Assembly (NCBI GenBank): GCA_934277975.1 | Contig: CAKQWE010000004.1 | Coordinates: 1-64,000 of the forward strand | Source: an uncultured Spirochaetales bacterium | GTDB taxonomy: Bacteria > Spirochaetota > Spirochaetia > Sphaerochaetales > Sphaerochaetaceae | DNA: 64,000 nucleotides | Reading direction: 5' to 3' | Shown here: one piece after another, positions 32,258 to 40,998 of the stretch | Numbering within the stretch: the first letter of the stretch is position 1 | Layout: each line of letters opens with the position of its first letter | The notes under the pieces: model-generated | Database searches by the model: none | What the model saw: the letters and a program-made list of their open reading frames with translations, nothing else | Told to the model about the DNA's origin: nothing | Translations under genes and position numbers: made by a program

Positions 32258-33696
32258 GCATCCCTACGATATTCGACATTTCAAAGGAAGGAAGGGGGTC
32301 GTTCAGACTTCCAAGACTCGATGTCCCAAGTATCTGCGATGGCCTTCCAGAGAATCTTAGAAGGCAGGGCGCTGCAGCTCTTCCTCAGGTTTCCGAGCTT
32401 GATGTCGTAAGACATTACACAAAGCTCTCTACAATGGCCTTTGGCGTTGACAACGGCTTCTACCCACTTGGATCCTGTACCATGAAGTACAATCCAAAGG
32501 TCAACGAACAGATTGCATCTCTTGCAGGCTTCACGGACATGCATCCGCTTCAGGATGTGTCTACCGTTCAGGGTTGCCTTGAGGTCATGCACGACCTTCT
32601 CAAGCAGCTGTGCGCCATAACCGGTATGGATTGGGGAACTCTCCAGCCGTGTGCAGGGGCCCATGGCGAGTATACAGGCCTCAAGATAATCAGAAGTTAT
32701 TTCATGGAAAGGGGGGACGCTTCCCGCACCAAGATACTCGTACCGGAATCGGCCCATGGAACCAATCCTGCAAGCGCCGCCGTGAACGGGTTCGAAGTGG
32801 TGCAGGTGATGGCCGACAAGCGTGGGCTCGTGGACCTTGAAGACCTCAAGGCAAAGCTTGGCCCTGACGTTGCAGGCATCATGCTCACAAATCCAAGCAC
32901 CCTTGGTCTTTTCGAACAGGACATACTTGAGATTGCGTCCCTCGTCCACGAGGCGGGTGGACTTCTCTACTACGATGGCGCCAACCTCAACGCAATACTT
33001 GGCAAGGCGCGCCCTGGCGACATGGGGTTCGATGTCGTGCACCTGAACCTCCACAAGACGTTCTCCACACCTCACGGAGGCGGCGGTCCTGGCAGCGGAC
33101 CGGTCATGGTCAAGAAGGCCCTTTGCGCCTTACTTCCTAAGCCCGATGTCGTTGAGAACTCCAATGGTACGTACAGCTTCGATTGGGGCAGCGAAAGCTC
33201 GATTGGCAAGGTAAGCACGTTCTGGGGCAACTTCCTTGTATTCCTCAAGGCATATGCCTTCATTCTTGCAATGGGGGGCGAGGGCCTCAAGGAATGCGGA
33301 GAGAATGCGGTGCTCAATGCAAACTACATACTCTCCCGTCTCAAGGGTGTCTACGATGTACCATACGGTGACAGGTGCATGCATGAGTTCGTCATGAGCC
33401 TTTCCAAGCTCAAGGACGAGACCGGCGTGACCGCCATAGACGTTGCAAAGGGACTTTTGGACCGCGGGTATCATCCACCTACGATGTACTTCCCAATGAT
33501 AGTACATGAAGCTCTTATGATAGAGCCGACTGAGAGCGAGTCGAAGGAGACCTTGGATGCCTTCTGCAATGCCATGGTAGAGCTTCATGACCTTGCATGC
33601 AGGGATGCCTCAAGCCTTCACGATGCGCCTGAGCATACCGTCATTGGGCGTGTAGATGAAGTCATGGCTGCGAAGAACCCTGTGGTTCATCAGTAG
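32254..33696 (+). CDS. gcvPB: Glycine dehydrogenase (decarboxylating) subunit 2
   Basis: The 480-aa C-terminal half of the P protein carrying PLP. The cofactor lysine is in LNLHKTFSTPHGGGGPGSG; GSCTMKYNPKVNE, PCAGAHGEYTGLKII and PTESESKETLDAFC are typical of the split-type subunit. ATGA overlap with gcvPA. It is the last gene of the cluster; about 130 bp without a gene follow. Confidence 0.95.
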   Translation: MSIPTIFDISKEGRGSFRLPRLDVPSICDGLPENLRRQGAAALPQVSELDVVRHYTKLSTMAFGVDNGFYPLGSCTMKYNPKVNEQIASLAGFTDMHPLQDVSTVQGCLEVMHDLLKQLCAITGMDWGTLQPCAGAHGEYTGLKIIRSYFMERGDASRTKILVPESAHGTNPASAAVNGFEVVQVMADKRGLVDLEDLKAKLGPDVAGIMLTNPSTLGLFEQDILEIASLVHEAGGLLYYDGANLNAILGKARPGDMGFDVVHLNLHKTFSTPHGGGGPGSGPVMVKKALCALLPKPDVVENSNGTYSFDWGSESSIGKVSTFWGNFLVFLKAYAFILAMGGEGLKECGENAVLNANYILSRLKGVYDVPYGDRCMHEFVMSLSKLKDETGVTAIDVAKGLLDRGYHPPTMYFPMIVHEALMIEPTESESKETLDAFCNAMVELHDLACRDASSLHDAPEHTVIGRVDEVMAAKNPVVHQ

Positions 33697-33743
33697 TTGT
33701 TGTTTTTTGTTTTAGGACGATAAAGACGTTTTGTACTTCGTTG

Positions 33744-33780
33744 TGGGTGGTCGTTTGGCCACCCATAATGTATCATTATG
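33744..33780. promoter_or_regulatory. Two inverted repeats before the dihydropyrimidinase gene
   Basis: TGGGTGG-TCGTTTGG-CCACCCA (33744-33765) overlaps CATAATG-TAT-CATTATG (33764-33780). The first may be a weak terminator for gcvPB without a T-run, the second a possible operator. Confidence 0.35.
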
Positions 33781-33824
33781 GATATGATTTGAACTTTGAA
33801 AGGAACTTGAAAAAGGAGCCTTAT

Positions 33825-35219
33825 ATGTCAGCCATTCTTATAAAAAACGGCCTTTTGGTCGATGACAAGATATCAAAGGAAGCGGATCTTCTCTTGGAAG
33901 AAGGAAGGATCTCCAAGGTTGAGACAGGCATTGATGAATCTTCGTGTCCGAGCGATACAAGGGTCGTGGATGCTTCGGGCCTTATCGTCATGCCTGGTCT
34001 CATAGATGCACATACCCACTACCACCTTGTAAGCCGCGGTACCGTCACATGCGACAGCTTCGAACAGGGTTCAAGACTCGCTGCGTTTGGAGGCGTCACC
34101 ACAGTCGTTGACTTTGCGGACCACAACAAAGGCATGGGCCTTGTGGATAGCGCAAACTATAGGTTGGACGAGATGCGCCCAGGTATGGCCATAGACTATA
34201 CCATACACCAAGGAGTCTACGGACATGGCTATGACCACACCATTGGAAAACAGCTCGAAGACCTCAAGAAGATGGGTATAAAGACCCTCAAGATATTCAC
34301 GACATACAGAAACACGGGGTACCTTATCGAGAACAGGGAAGACCTTTTGGATCTGTTCAGGAACGCCAAGCGGCTTGGGCTCATGGTATGCGCACACTGC
34401 GAATTCAACCCAATGATAGAGGAGCTTTCAGACAACTGGACGGGCGATTTCTCCCCTGCATCCCATGCAAAGCTGCGTCCTGCGGAGGCTGAGGGCAAGG
34501 CCATAGACCTGTTTGGAGGTATAGCCCTTGAAGCGGGCTGTCCTCTCTACATCGTGCATGTCTCCTCAGAGTGCGGCCTTGATGCCGTGCGCAGACTCAG
34601 AGAGAAGGGCCTTGAGGTCTATGTGGAGACCACTCCGCACTATCTTTTCCTCGACAGAAGCAAACTGGAGGGGCCTGACGCATCTCTGTATGTCATGACA
34701 CCTCCCCTTAGGGACAAGGCTGACAACAAGGCTTTGCAGGAGGCTGTTGTTGATGGAGAAGTGCAGGTGATTGCAACGGACCATTGCGCGTTTACAAGGG
34801 AGCAGAAGCTTTCAAGCAGCGACTGCAGAACCATCTATCCTGGAATTCCCGGAACGGAAGAGATGTTCACGCTTCTGAATACGTTCAGGGTTATGACAAA
34901 TGAGGGTGCTGGCAAGGACGTGATTCCTTTCAATAGGCTCGTTGAGCTCATGAGCACAAGTCCTGCAAAGCTGTTTGGCCTTTATCCAAACAAGGGTTCG
35001 TTTGAAATTGGAACGGATGCGGACATTGTGTTGTTCGACCCTTCCTTGAAGTGGATCTTGGATGATTCCAACGTGCATTCGGCTTCGCTGTATACCCCAT
35101 ACCGTGGTTTTGACGTGCAGGGTAAGGCTGTCATGACGATTCTTCGAGGAAAGGTCATCATGGAGAACGGCGAGTACTACGGAGTTCCTGGAGAGGGTAG
35201 GTTCCTTAGACAGTGCTAA
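33825..35219 (+). CDS. Dihydropyrimidinase/hydantoinase
   Basis: A 464-aa cyclic-amidohydrolase that opens dihydrouracil or hydantoin rings. The binuclear metal site is complete: DAHTHYH, the carbamylated-lysine position in KTLKIFTTYRN, His in MVCAHCEF, His in YIVHVSS and Asp in ATDHCAF. Length is normal. ATG at 33825 follows AAGGAG by 7 nt. The next gene is a cytidine deaminase fusion, so pyrimidine catabolism or salvage is a plausible context. Allantoinase or a D-hydantoinase role cannot be excluded. Confidence 0.9.
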   Translation: MSAILIKNGLLVDDKISKEADLLLEEGRISKVETGIDESSCPSDTRVVDASGLIVMPGLIDAHTHYHLVSRGTVTCDSFEQGSRLAAFGGVTTVVDFADHNKGMGLVDSANYRLDEMRPGMAIDYTIHQGVYGHGYDHTIGKQLEDLKKMGIKTLKIFTTYRNTGYLIENREDLLDLFRNAKRLGLMVCAHCEFNPMIEELSDNWTGDFSPASHAKLRPAEAEGKAIDLFGGIALEAGCPLYIVHVSSECGLDAVRRLREKGLEVYVETTPHYLFLDRSKLEGPDASLYVMTPPLRDKADNKALQEAVVDGEVQVIATDHCAFTREQKLSSSDCRTIYPGIPGTEEMFTLLNTFRVMTNEGAGKDVIPFNRLVELMSTSPAKLFGLYPNKGSFEIGTDADIVLFDPSLKWILDDSNVHSASLYTPYRGFDVQGKAVMTILRGKVIMENGEYYGVPGEGRFLRQC

Positions 35220-35253
35220 GATTTCGATGGATGGTTGAGAGATAGAGAGGTAT

Positions 35254-36129
35254 ATGACAAAAGGAATTATATTTGACATAAGTGCGGTTGGCCATTCAAT
35301 TTCAGGGTTCGTGTCCAATGCTTCGAAGGCTGGTGCAAAGCTTGCTGTATATGGTGCTAAGGACATTGGAGGACTCGAGGCAACTCTTGAAGGGACGGGG
35401 CTTTGCGTCAGTGACTTTGACTGCGTTGTATATGCATGTGAAGTCGAAAGGAAGAAGCCTTATGGTGATGTCTGTAGGTACTGCACGTTGAAGCTTGGCC
35501 TGTCCCATGAGGAATGTGTGGTGGTCGAGACCTCCATTGATGGACACAGAGCTGCAAAGGATGCCTTGTGTCGTTCCATTGGAATCGTTGGTGAATCTGG
35601 CAAGGCTTCTCTGACGGAGCAGTTGGAGGCTGGTGCGGACATTGTGTATGAGTCTCTTTCTCAGTTTCCTTCATTTTCAAGTCTTGAAGAGCTCGATGGC
35701 TTGGTTTTGAGTGAAACCAAAAGCTTTTATGGTAAGACCATTGTAGGAGACCTTCTTTCCGCTGCTTTGGATGTACAGAACAATGCCTATGCCCCTTACT
35801 CCAAGTTCAAGGTGGGGGCTGCGCTCCTTTCTGAAAACGGCAATGTCTACAGGGGCTGCAACGTGGAGAACGCCTCCTTTGGCGGCACGATATGCGCTGA
35901 GCGTGGCGCGGCTATGGCGGCTCTTGCCGCAGAGGGGAAAACATCCTTCAAGTTGTTGGCTGTAGCTTCGTCTGCAGACGACCCTGCACCTCCGTGTGCA
36001 TTGTGCAGGCAGTTCCTGTCCGAGTTCATGTCTCCATACGCTCAGGTCTACATGGTGTCACGCACAAGCGGGGTGATAAGGCACTATTCGTTTGGAACTC
36101 TCCTTCCGTGTTCCTTCACAGAGTTCTGA
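35254..36129 (+). CDS. Fusion of a HAD-like domain with cytidine deaminase
   Basis: A 291-aa protein. Residues ~1-135 are HAD-like: GIIFDISAVGHSI in the motif I position, the Lys in ERKKPYGDVCRY (motif III) and VETSIDGHRAAKDA (motif IV), as in beta-phosphoglucomutase. Motif I has Asp-Ile-Ser instead of Asp-x-Asp, so phosphatase chemistry is probably lost. Residues ~165-291 are a full cytidine deaminase: PYSKFKVGAAL, NVENASFGGTICAERGA (zinc Cys and catalytic Glu) and PCALCRQFLSEF. It deaminates cytidine or deoxycytidine. It starts 34 bp after the dihydropyrimidinase gene, probably in an operon. Confidence 0.85.
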   Translation: MTKGIIFDISAVGHSISGFVSNASKAGAKLAVYGAKDIGGLEATLEGTGLCVSDFDCVVYACEVERKKPYGDVCRYCTLKLGLSHEECVVVETSIDGHRAAKDALCRSIGIVGESGKASLTEQLEAGADIVYESLSQFPSFSSLEELDGLVLSETKSFYGKTIVGDLLSAALDVQNNAYAPYSKFKVGAALLSENGNVYRGCNVENASFGGTICAERGAAMAALAAEGKTSFKLLAVASSADDPAPPCALCRQFLSEFMSPYAQVYMVSRTSGVIRHYSFGTLLPCSFTEF

Positions 36130-36140
36130 TGGGTGCTGAT

Positions 36141-37490
36141 ATGAGTATGAAGTTTAGAAGTTCGCTGTGCTTTATAGCCTTTGCCTTTATGTTGGCTATG
36201 TTGGCCGTTTCGTGTTCCACGACCTCTGCGGGCTCAAGGAAATCGGCCTTTGGGATGATGAACGAGGTGTCGCAGGACCCTTCCTTGGAGCTTGGTGAGA
36301 AGTTGGACATCCTTGGGTACGACCGCGTGGAGATGACGTTCCCTGAGGTCTACAACGATGGTAGTCAGTGGAAGGACCGCCTTGTGAAGATGCTTGAGGA
36401 TACGCAGGACTATTTCGTCTGCGCTGTGTTCCTTGGGTCCGAGTGCGACCTGAACCAGGATGTATTCGATACCATGAAGGCCAAGGCCCAGGCGGGTGTG
36501 GATGTCTATGTGGTGATAGATTCTTCAAGTTCGCTGGATATGACCGAGTCTCGCTACCATATGCGCACGCTCTATGACCTAAGGGACTACGGGGTGCATC
36601 TTCTTGAGTACAACAGGCTTTCTGCAAACAGGATTCCCTGGGTGGTCAATCTGTTCTACCGCGAGCACCGCAAGTTCTTCGTATCGGACGGAATCCACGT
36701 GGCTGTTGGCGGCATGAACCTGAACTATATTTCGATGAGCAGCATCGACGATGGTGGCGACAGGGATGGCATGTACGTGTTCGACTCGCCATCGTGCGCA
36801 AGGACGCTCACAGACGACTTCGTGGAGTTCTGGAACCGCTACAGCTGGGAAGAGATAGCTTCTTTGGGTTTGGATGTCGATGCCTTGGAGACCGATATTG
36901 GAAAGGTCTATGCAGTTGACTCTTCCTCTTCCGGTTCGGTCACCATTTCAGGTTGGATTGCAAACCAGGTGAACGGAGGGAGGATAGCTCCTATGTATGG
37001 TGCGGTTCTGGCCCAGGCCAAGGAGGAGGTCCTTATTCTTCCGTTCCTACCAACGCTGGATGCAGATATGTACGCTGCAGTCGAATCCTGCACTTCAAGG
37101 GGTGTCAAAGTGGAGATGATTCTTAGGGACGATGACAGGGCAAGCCTGCAGAATGCCTCCAAATACGCTACGAAGGATCTCTTGGATGCTGGAGTTGAGG
37201 TGTGGATGGAGGATCCTGACGTATACACGAATGGGTCGTTGCTTCATGAGAAACTTGTAATCGTAGATGAACGGTATGTCATATGCGGTTCGTCCAACTT
37301 CAATCATAGAAGCATGCACATTTCATCTGAAATCACCTTGGTTATAGACTGCCCTGAGCTGGCTCGTCAGCTCAAAGAGCATTATCTTGAAATCCAGGGC
37401 TATTCCAATCAGGTCTCATACGAGCAGGCCTCAAAGTGGCATACCTTGCTCAGGAAGCTTGATTTCATCATCAATTACTTTGGAGGCTGA
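36141..37490 (+). CDS. Phospholipase D-like lipoprotein (cardiolipin synthase-like)
   Basis: A 449-aa PLD-superfamily protein anchored as a lipoprotein: FAFMLAMLAVSC is the lipobox. Two HKD motifs are complete: HRKFFVSDGIHVAVGGMNLN in the first half and HEKLVIVDERYVICGSSNFN in the second, as in Cls/YbhO/WclY. Most cardiolipin synthases are inner-membrane proteins with N-terminal helices; a lipidated version is less common. I chose ATG at 36141; ATG at 36129 shares a base with the preceding stop. Role could be phospholipid remodelling or hydrolysis in the periplasm. Confidence 0.85.
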   Translation: MSMKFRSSLCFIAFAFMLAMLAVSCSTTSAGSRKSAFGMMNEVSQDPSLELGEKLDILGYDRVEMTFPEVYNDGSQWKDRLVKMLEDTQDYFVCAVFLGSECDLNQDVFDTMKAKAQAGVDVYVVIDSSSSLDMTESRYHMRTLYDLRDYGVHLLEYNRLSANRIPWVVNLFYREHRKFFVSDGIHVAVGGMNLNYISMSSIDDGGDRDGMYVFDSPSCARTLTDDFVEFWNRYSWEEIASLGLDVDALETDIGKVYAVDSSSSGSVTISGWIANQVNGGRIAPMYGAVLAQAKEEVLILPFLPTLDADMYAAVESCTSRGVKVEMILRDDDRASLQNASKYATKDLLDAGVEVWMEDPDVYTNGSLLHEKLVIVDERYVICGSSNFNHRSMHISSEITLVIDCPELARQLKEHYLEIQGYSNQVSYEQASKWHTLLRKLDFIINYFGG

Positions 37491-37492
37491 TT

Positions 37493-38032
37493 GTGAAGAA
37501 AAGGATTGCACTTGTTCTTTTGGTTTTGCTTTGTCTTGTTCCTGTTTTTTCAGATGCCTCCTATTTCAACTTTGGTGTTGGTGTGTCTCTTTCCGGAAGA
37601 AGCGACAGCGTTTCCTCGATGTCCCTCGATGTCTCGTATGTGCCGTTCGATTCAAAGCTTCTGAATCCAGTGTTCAAGGCATGGCTGGGTGGTTCCTGGG
37701 CCGGTTGGAGCAATGGCTTCACTTTCGATGGCTATGGTCTTGGCCTTTGTCTTGAAATTGGCAGGTTTTCTTGGAATCCTTTGCAGTTCACCCTTTCCAA
37801 CCCAGGACCTTGGGCTCCAAGCCTTACTGCTGGCTTTGTGTTCCTCAACGAAAGCTTTGGTGATATTTCGCTCTACTTGGAGGTCTCTCCATTCAGGACT
37901 ATGGACAAGGACTATGTCTACGAGTGGTTCTCTCCATTCATGCTTTTGGATGCGCAGTCGTTGGGGCAGGATTCCGTAAAGACCTTGTGGGGCGTAACCT
38001 TCTTCAGGTTCACGCCGTTGTATCATGTCTGA
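37493..38032 (+). CDS. Small exported envelope protein, beta-strand rich
   Basis: A 179-aa exported protein from GTG with GGAGG 7 nt before it inside the end of the PLD gene. The signal peptide is MKKRIALVLLVLLCLVPVFS. The rest alternates Gly/aromatic strands (YFNFGVGVSLSG, GWSNGFTFDGYGLGL), suggestive of a small outer-membrane barrel. Family not recognised. It is coupled to the PLD gene and is followed by another small exported protein. Confidence 0.65.
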   Translation: MKKRIALVLLVLLCLVPVFSDASYFNFGVGVSLSGRSDSVSSMSLDVSYVPFDSKLLNPVFKAWLGGSWAGWSNGFTFDGYGLGLCLEIGRFSWNPLQFTLSNPGPWAPSLTAGFVFLNESFGDISLYLEVSPFRTMDKDYVYEWFSPFMLLDAQSLGQDSVKTLWGVTFFRFTPLYHV

Positions 38033-38054
38033 TGTTTTGCAAGGAGGTTTTGTT

Positions 38055-38615
38055 GTGAAAAGGTTTCTTGTAATTGTTCTTGCATTTGTCACGATGTTCT
38101 CCTTGTTCGCTGGTTCTACGGATTCAGGCAACGGCGATGGCTCGGTTCTGTTCAAGGATATTGGAATAAGGGTTGGAAACGGCACGTTCCTTTTGAATGA
38201 ACACATGGACATGGGCCTTCACATGCTTTGTGGCATGACCTTTGGTCTTACGAAGCGTCTTGAGGTGGCAGTAGAGGCAATGACCCCAATAGTGCCTTCT
38301 CCTCTTTCAGACGTAGTGGCTGGCCTTGAGTTCAGCTATGCTCTTCTTGGCGACAGGGTCAGTGCCGGCAATACTGCAGGTACTGGAATAAACACGATGC
38401 TGAGCCTTGGCTTGTTCTGCAGCACCCACAATGAAAAAGGTGTGTTCATGCCTACATACCTTACGTTCAGGCTAAACACCCTCACCATTGGAATGCCTTA
38501 TTCAGGCAGACGCGAGCATCTTCTGCCCATTGGCCTTGCATGGAACTTCACAGAAGGGAAGGTAAGCCTATTCTGTTCCATACTCATGTACGACCATTAT
38601 ATAAAGGCAAGGTAG
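38055..38615 (+). CDS. Small exported envelope protein, beta-strand rich
   Basis: A 186-aa protein. I start at GTG 38055, 7 nt after AAGGAGG; the frame extends to 38025 without a ribosome site. The signal sequence VKRFLVIVLAFVTMFSLFAG is followed by strands typical of an eight-stranded barrel (MLCGMTFGLTKRLEVAVEAM, HLLPIGLAWNFTEGKVSLF). No family assigned. It is the third member of a PLD-plus-two-envelope-protein group. Confidence 0.65.
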   Translation: MKRFLVIVLAFVTMFSLFAGSTDSGNGDGSVLFKDIGIRVGNGTFLLNEHMDMGLHMLCGMTFGLTKRLEVAVEAMTPIVPSPLSDVVAGLEFSYALLGDRVSAGNTAGTGINTMLSLGLFCSTHNEKGVFMPTYLTFRLNTLTIGMPYSGRREHLLPIGLAWNFTEGKVSLFCSILMYDHYIKAR

Positions 38616-38686
38616 GTTGGTTCTGTGCTATAATTCCATATTATCCTGAATGAGAACTGGTTGTCCTAAAGAAAAGGAGGTTCTTC

Positions 38687-40159
38687 TTGTCTGATTCTAT
38701 GAATCTTGAAAGTTTTAAGGAAAACAATCGACTTGAGGCCAAGAGGGCTGCAAAGGGCCTTCCTCTTAGTATTTGGGAAACCTATTCGGCATTTGCAAAC
38801 ACCGAAGGAGGTATTATTCTCCTTGGAGTTGTTGAGAATGAAGATAAATCGTTGAGAGTTGTCGGATTACAAGACCCGGAAAAACTCATGAAGGAGTTTT
38901 GGGATACTGTAAACAATCCCAAAAAAGTAAATGTGAACTTATTGTCCAGCGAGGATGTTTTCTCTCGTGAATATGCGGGGAAACGAGTTGTCTTGATAAG
39001 CGTTCCAAGAGCTGATAGGTCGTATAGGCCAGTGTTCATCAATGGAAACCCTTTGACTGGAACTTATCGACGCAACGGGGAAGGTGACTACCATTGTTCG
39101 GTTGAAGAGTATCAAGCTATGGTGCGTGATGCCTCATATAAAACCCAAGATCTAATACTCCTTAAGAACATGGAACTTGATGTCTTCAATGTTGAAAGTA
39201 TCAGAGGGTATCGTCAGATGATGAGCATCAAACGTCCTGGTCACGTGTGGGAGAAACTAGATGATGAGGATTTTCTGTTGAGGATTGGAGCTGTTGGCAT
39301 TGGTGCTGACGGAAAAAGATATCCTACCGCTGCTGGTCTTCTGATGTTTGGAGATGAGTTCAACATCGTTAGGGAGTTTCCGAACTTTTTCTTGGATTAT
39401 CGAGAAAACTTTGATACTTCAATGCGTTGGACCGATCGCATCGTTTCCTCTTCAGGGGAATGGAGTGGGAATCTGTTCGATTTCTATTTCAAAGTCTACA
39501 ACAAGTTGATTCAAAACATTAAAGTGCCTTTTTCCTTGAATGGTGGATTCAGAGTGGATGATACTCCCATCCATAAAGGAGTGAGGGAAGTTCTTGTAAA
39601 TTGCCTTGTCAATGCAGATTATTATGGTAGGAGTGGTGTCGTCGTTTTGAATGCACCAGATGAAATCAGAGTGGCTAATCCCGGTAGATTTCGTATTGAG
39701 GTTGAAGCTGCAAAAGTAGGGGGCATTTCAGATCCGAGGAACAGTACAATCATGAAGATGTTCAGTCTCATTGATATTGGTGAGCGTGCGGGGAGTGGTA
39801 TACCTAGCATATTCTCGGTTTGGAAAGACGAGGGTTTTGAATCTCCTGTCATAGCTGAAAAGTTCAATCCTGATAGAATAGAGATAGTCCTGCCATTGAA
39901 AAAAACGGCGATAAAAAACGGCGATAAAAAAACGGCGATAAAAAACGGCGATAAAAAAACGGCGATAAATTCAAAACGTAAAAGAATGATTGTCGAGTAT
40001 CTTGAAACAAATGGGGTTTCCTCTTCCAGTGAGATATCCATCTATGTTGGATTGAAGTCTTCGATGCTCAAGGTTTATCTAAAGGAATTGATTGAAGAGA
40101 ATGTCATTGTGTTTGAAGGTGCAAATAGAAACAGAGTATACAGGCTTAAGGGTAGATAG
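38687..40159 (+). CDS. AlbA_2 (Schlafen-type) domain protein with winged-helix tail
   Basis: A 490-aa protein of the ATP-dependent-helicase-related/transcriptional regulator family with an N-terminal AlbA_2 domain: RLEAKRAAKGLPLSIWETYSAFANTEGG then ILLGV. The central part (NADYYGRSGVVVLNAPDEIRVANPG, GERAGSGIPSIF) is the HATPase-like region seen in this family, and a winged helix ends it. TTG at 38687 is 6 nt after AAAGGAGG. Between the domains lie near-identical KTAIKNGDK repeats (39898-39968). It starts the AT-richer block. Such proteins act as regulators or in anti-phage and toxin settings; no role is proven. Confidence 0.85.
   Translation: MSDSMNLESFKENNRLEAKRAAKGLPLSIWETYSAFANTEGGIILLGVVENEDKSLRVVGLQDPEKLMKEFWDTVNNPKKVNVNLLSSEDVFSREYAGKRVVLISVPRADRSYRPVFINGNPLTGTYRRNGEGDYHCSVEEYQAMVRDASYKTQDLILLKNMELDVFNVESIRGYRQMMSIKRPGHVWEKLDDEDFLLRIGAVGIGADGKRYPTAAGLLMFGDEFNIVREFPNFFLDYRENFDTSMRWTDRIVSSSGEWSGNLFDFYFKVYNKLIQNIKVPFSLNGGFRVDDTPIHKGVREVLVNCLVNADYYGRSGVVVLNAPDEIRVANPGRFRIEVEAAKVGGISDPRNSTIMKMFSLIDIGERAGSGIPSIFSVWKDEGFESPVIAEKFNPDRIEIVLPLKKTAIKNGDKKTAIKNGDKKTAINSKRKRMIVEYLETNGVSSSSEISIYVGLKSSMLKVYLKELIEENVIVFEGANRNRVYRLKGR
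39898..39968 (+). repeat. In-frame A-rich tandem repeat, five copies of AAAACGGCGATA
   Basis: The core AAAACGGCGATA occurs five times with alternating 14- and 13-bp spacing, a 27-bp (9-codon) superperiod that keeps the frame. Loss or gain of a single 13- or 14-bp unit would frameshift, while two units keep frame. Confidence 0.9.
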
Positions 40160-40232
40160 TACCTCTGGATTTAGAGTCTCTGTTTTCTTCCGTGTCTTCA
40201 CTTGCTTGTGAGGTTTCCTCCTAAGTTCTACA

Positions 40233-40580
40233 TTACGTGCATATGTAACTCAATGAGTTAAGGAATTCTTCATCCTGAAGACATTTTGATACGATTTTGT
40301 TGAACATTTCGTCCTTTCGTAACACAGAAATTATTTCAAGCTCCCTGCCTGTAAAGTCCGATGGCTGCGTGAAAGTATTCCTAAGTAAAAAGTCTATTGA
40401 TACTTTCAACGTATCTGAAATTGCAACAAGCGCTTCTGGATTTGGAATTGTTTTTTTGTATCTCCACGTTCTAACTTTCTGATAGTCGATTTCTGCTGTA
40501 TTGCAAAGCCAAACAAGGGAATGCTTTTGCTCTGCTAGTAGTAAATCAACCTTCTTCCAATATTCCTCAACAATATCCAT
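40233..40580 (-). CDS. XRE-family helix-turn-helix regulator
   Basis: A 115-aa DNA-binding protein. The N-terminal HTH is LLLAEQKHSLVWLCNTAEID then YQKVRTWRYKKTIPNPEALV, with the usual DTLKVSIDFLL ending. The helical tail may dimerise. It is divergent from the AlpA-like gene; the 142-bp gap holds a consensus promoter for the latter, so mutual control, as in phage-type switches, is possible. ATG at 40580 was chosen over a longer frame starting at 40607. Confidence 0.8.
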   Translation of the reverse strand: MDIVEEYWKKVDLLLAEQKHSLVWLCNTAEIDYQKVRTWRYKKTIPNPEALVAISDTLKVSIDFLLRNTFTQPSDFTGRELEIISVLRKDEMFNKIVSKCLQDEEFLNSLSYICT

Positions 40581-40662
40581 AACACTAACCCTTATAAACC
40601 AAAACAAACATTTCTGGTAGCGAAAAACTTACAAATTCTATTAAAAACTAACAAAAGAAAGC

Positions 40663-40690
40663 TTGACTGTAGTGAAAAATATACTATAAT
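40663..40690 (+). promoter_or_regulatory. Promoter of the AlpA-like gene and following accessory genes
   Basis: TTGACT (40663-40668), 16 bp, TATAAT (40685-40690), 32 bp before the start codon. Confidence 0.75.
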
Positions 40691-40722
40691 CTGCGTTGTA
40701 GTGATTTTGATACGAGGTTTTT

Positions 40723-40905
40723 ATGGATGGTGAAATGCTTACAACCAGAGAACTAGCCTCTATGCTTGGACTTAAGTACTCAACTGTGAAGTTCTATCGT
40801 TCTCGTAAGCCTTGGTGTTTGCCTCCAGCATATAAAGTCACTGGACATCCAATGTGGAAGAAATCCGAGGTTGTTGCTTGGATTAATACAAAGAAGGAGG
40901 GGTGA
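40723..40905 (+). CDS. AlpA/excisionase-like HTH protein
   Basis: A 60-aa HTH_17/MerR-like protein: MLTTRELASMLGLKYSTVKFY then RSRK...PMWKKSEVVAWI. It binds DNA as a single winged helix, as phage AlpA and excisionases do. It leads a rightward gene run with a strong promoter. No integrase is near it, so it may be a regulator. Confidence 0.8.
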   Translation: MDGEMLTTRELASMLGLKYSTVKFYRSRKPWCLPPAYKVTGHPMWKKSEVVAWINTKKEG

Positions 40906-40998
40906 ATTGGGAGATTTGTGAAAAACATTGTTGGAAAGGATGAAGATGGAGGTTATTCCGTTTTTTTGTATTCGAATTCTTTTTAAAAGGAGAAAAAA

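Noticed and set aside
39898..39968. Regular repeats that could suggest a CRISPR array
   Set aside because: The units are 13-14 bp, with no unique spacers, and lie in frame inside a protein. No CRISPR array or cas gene was seen anywhere in the window.
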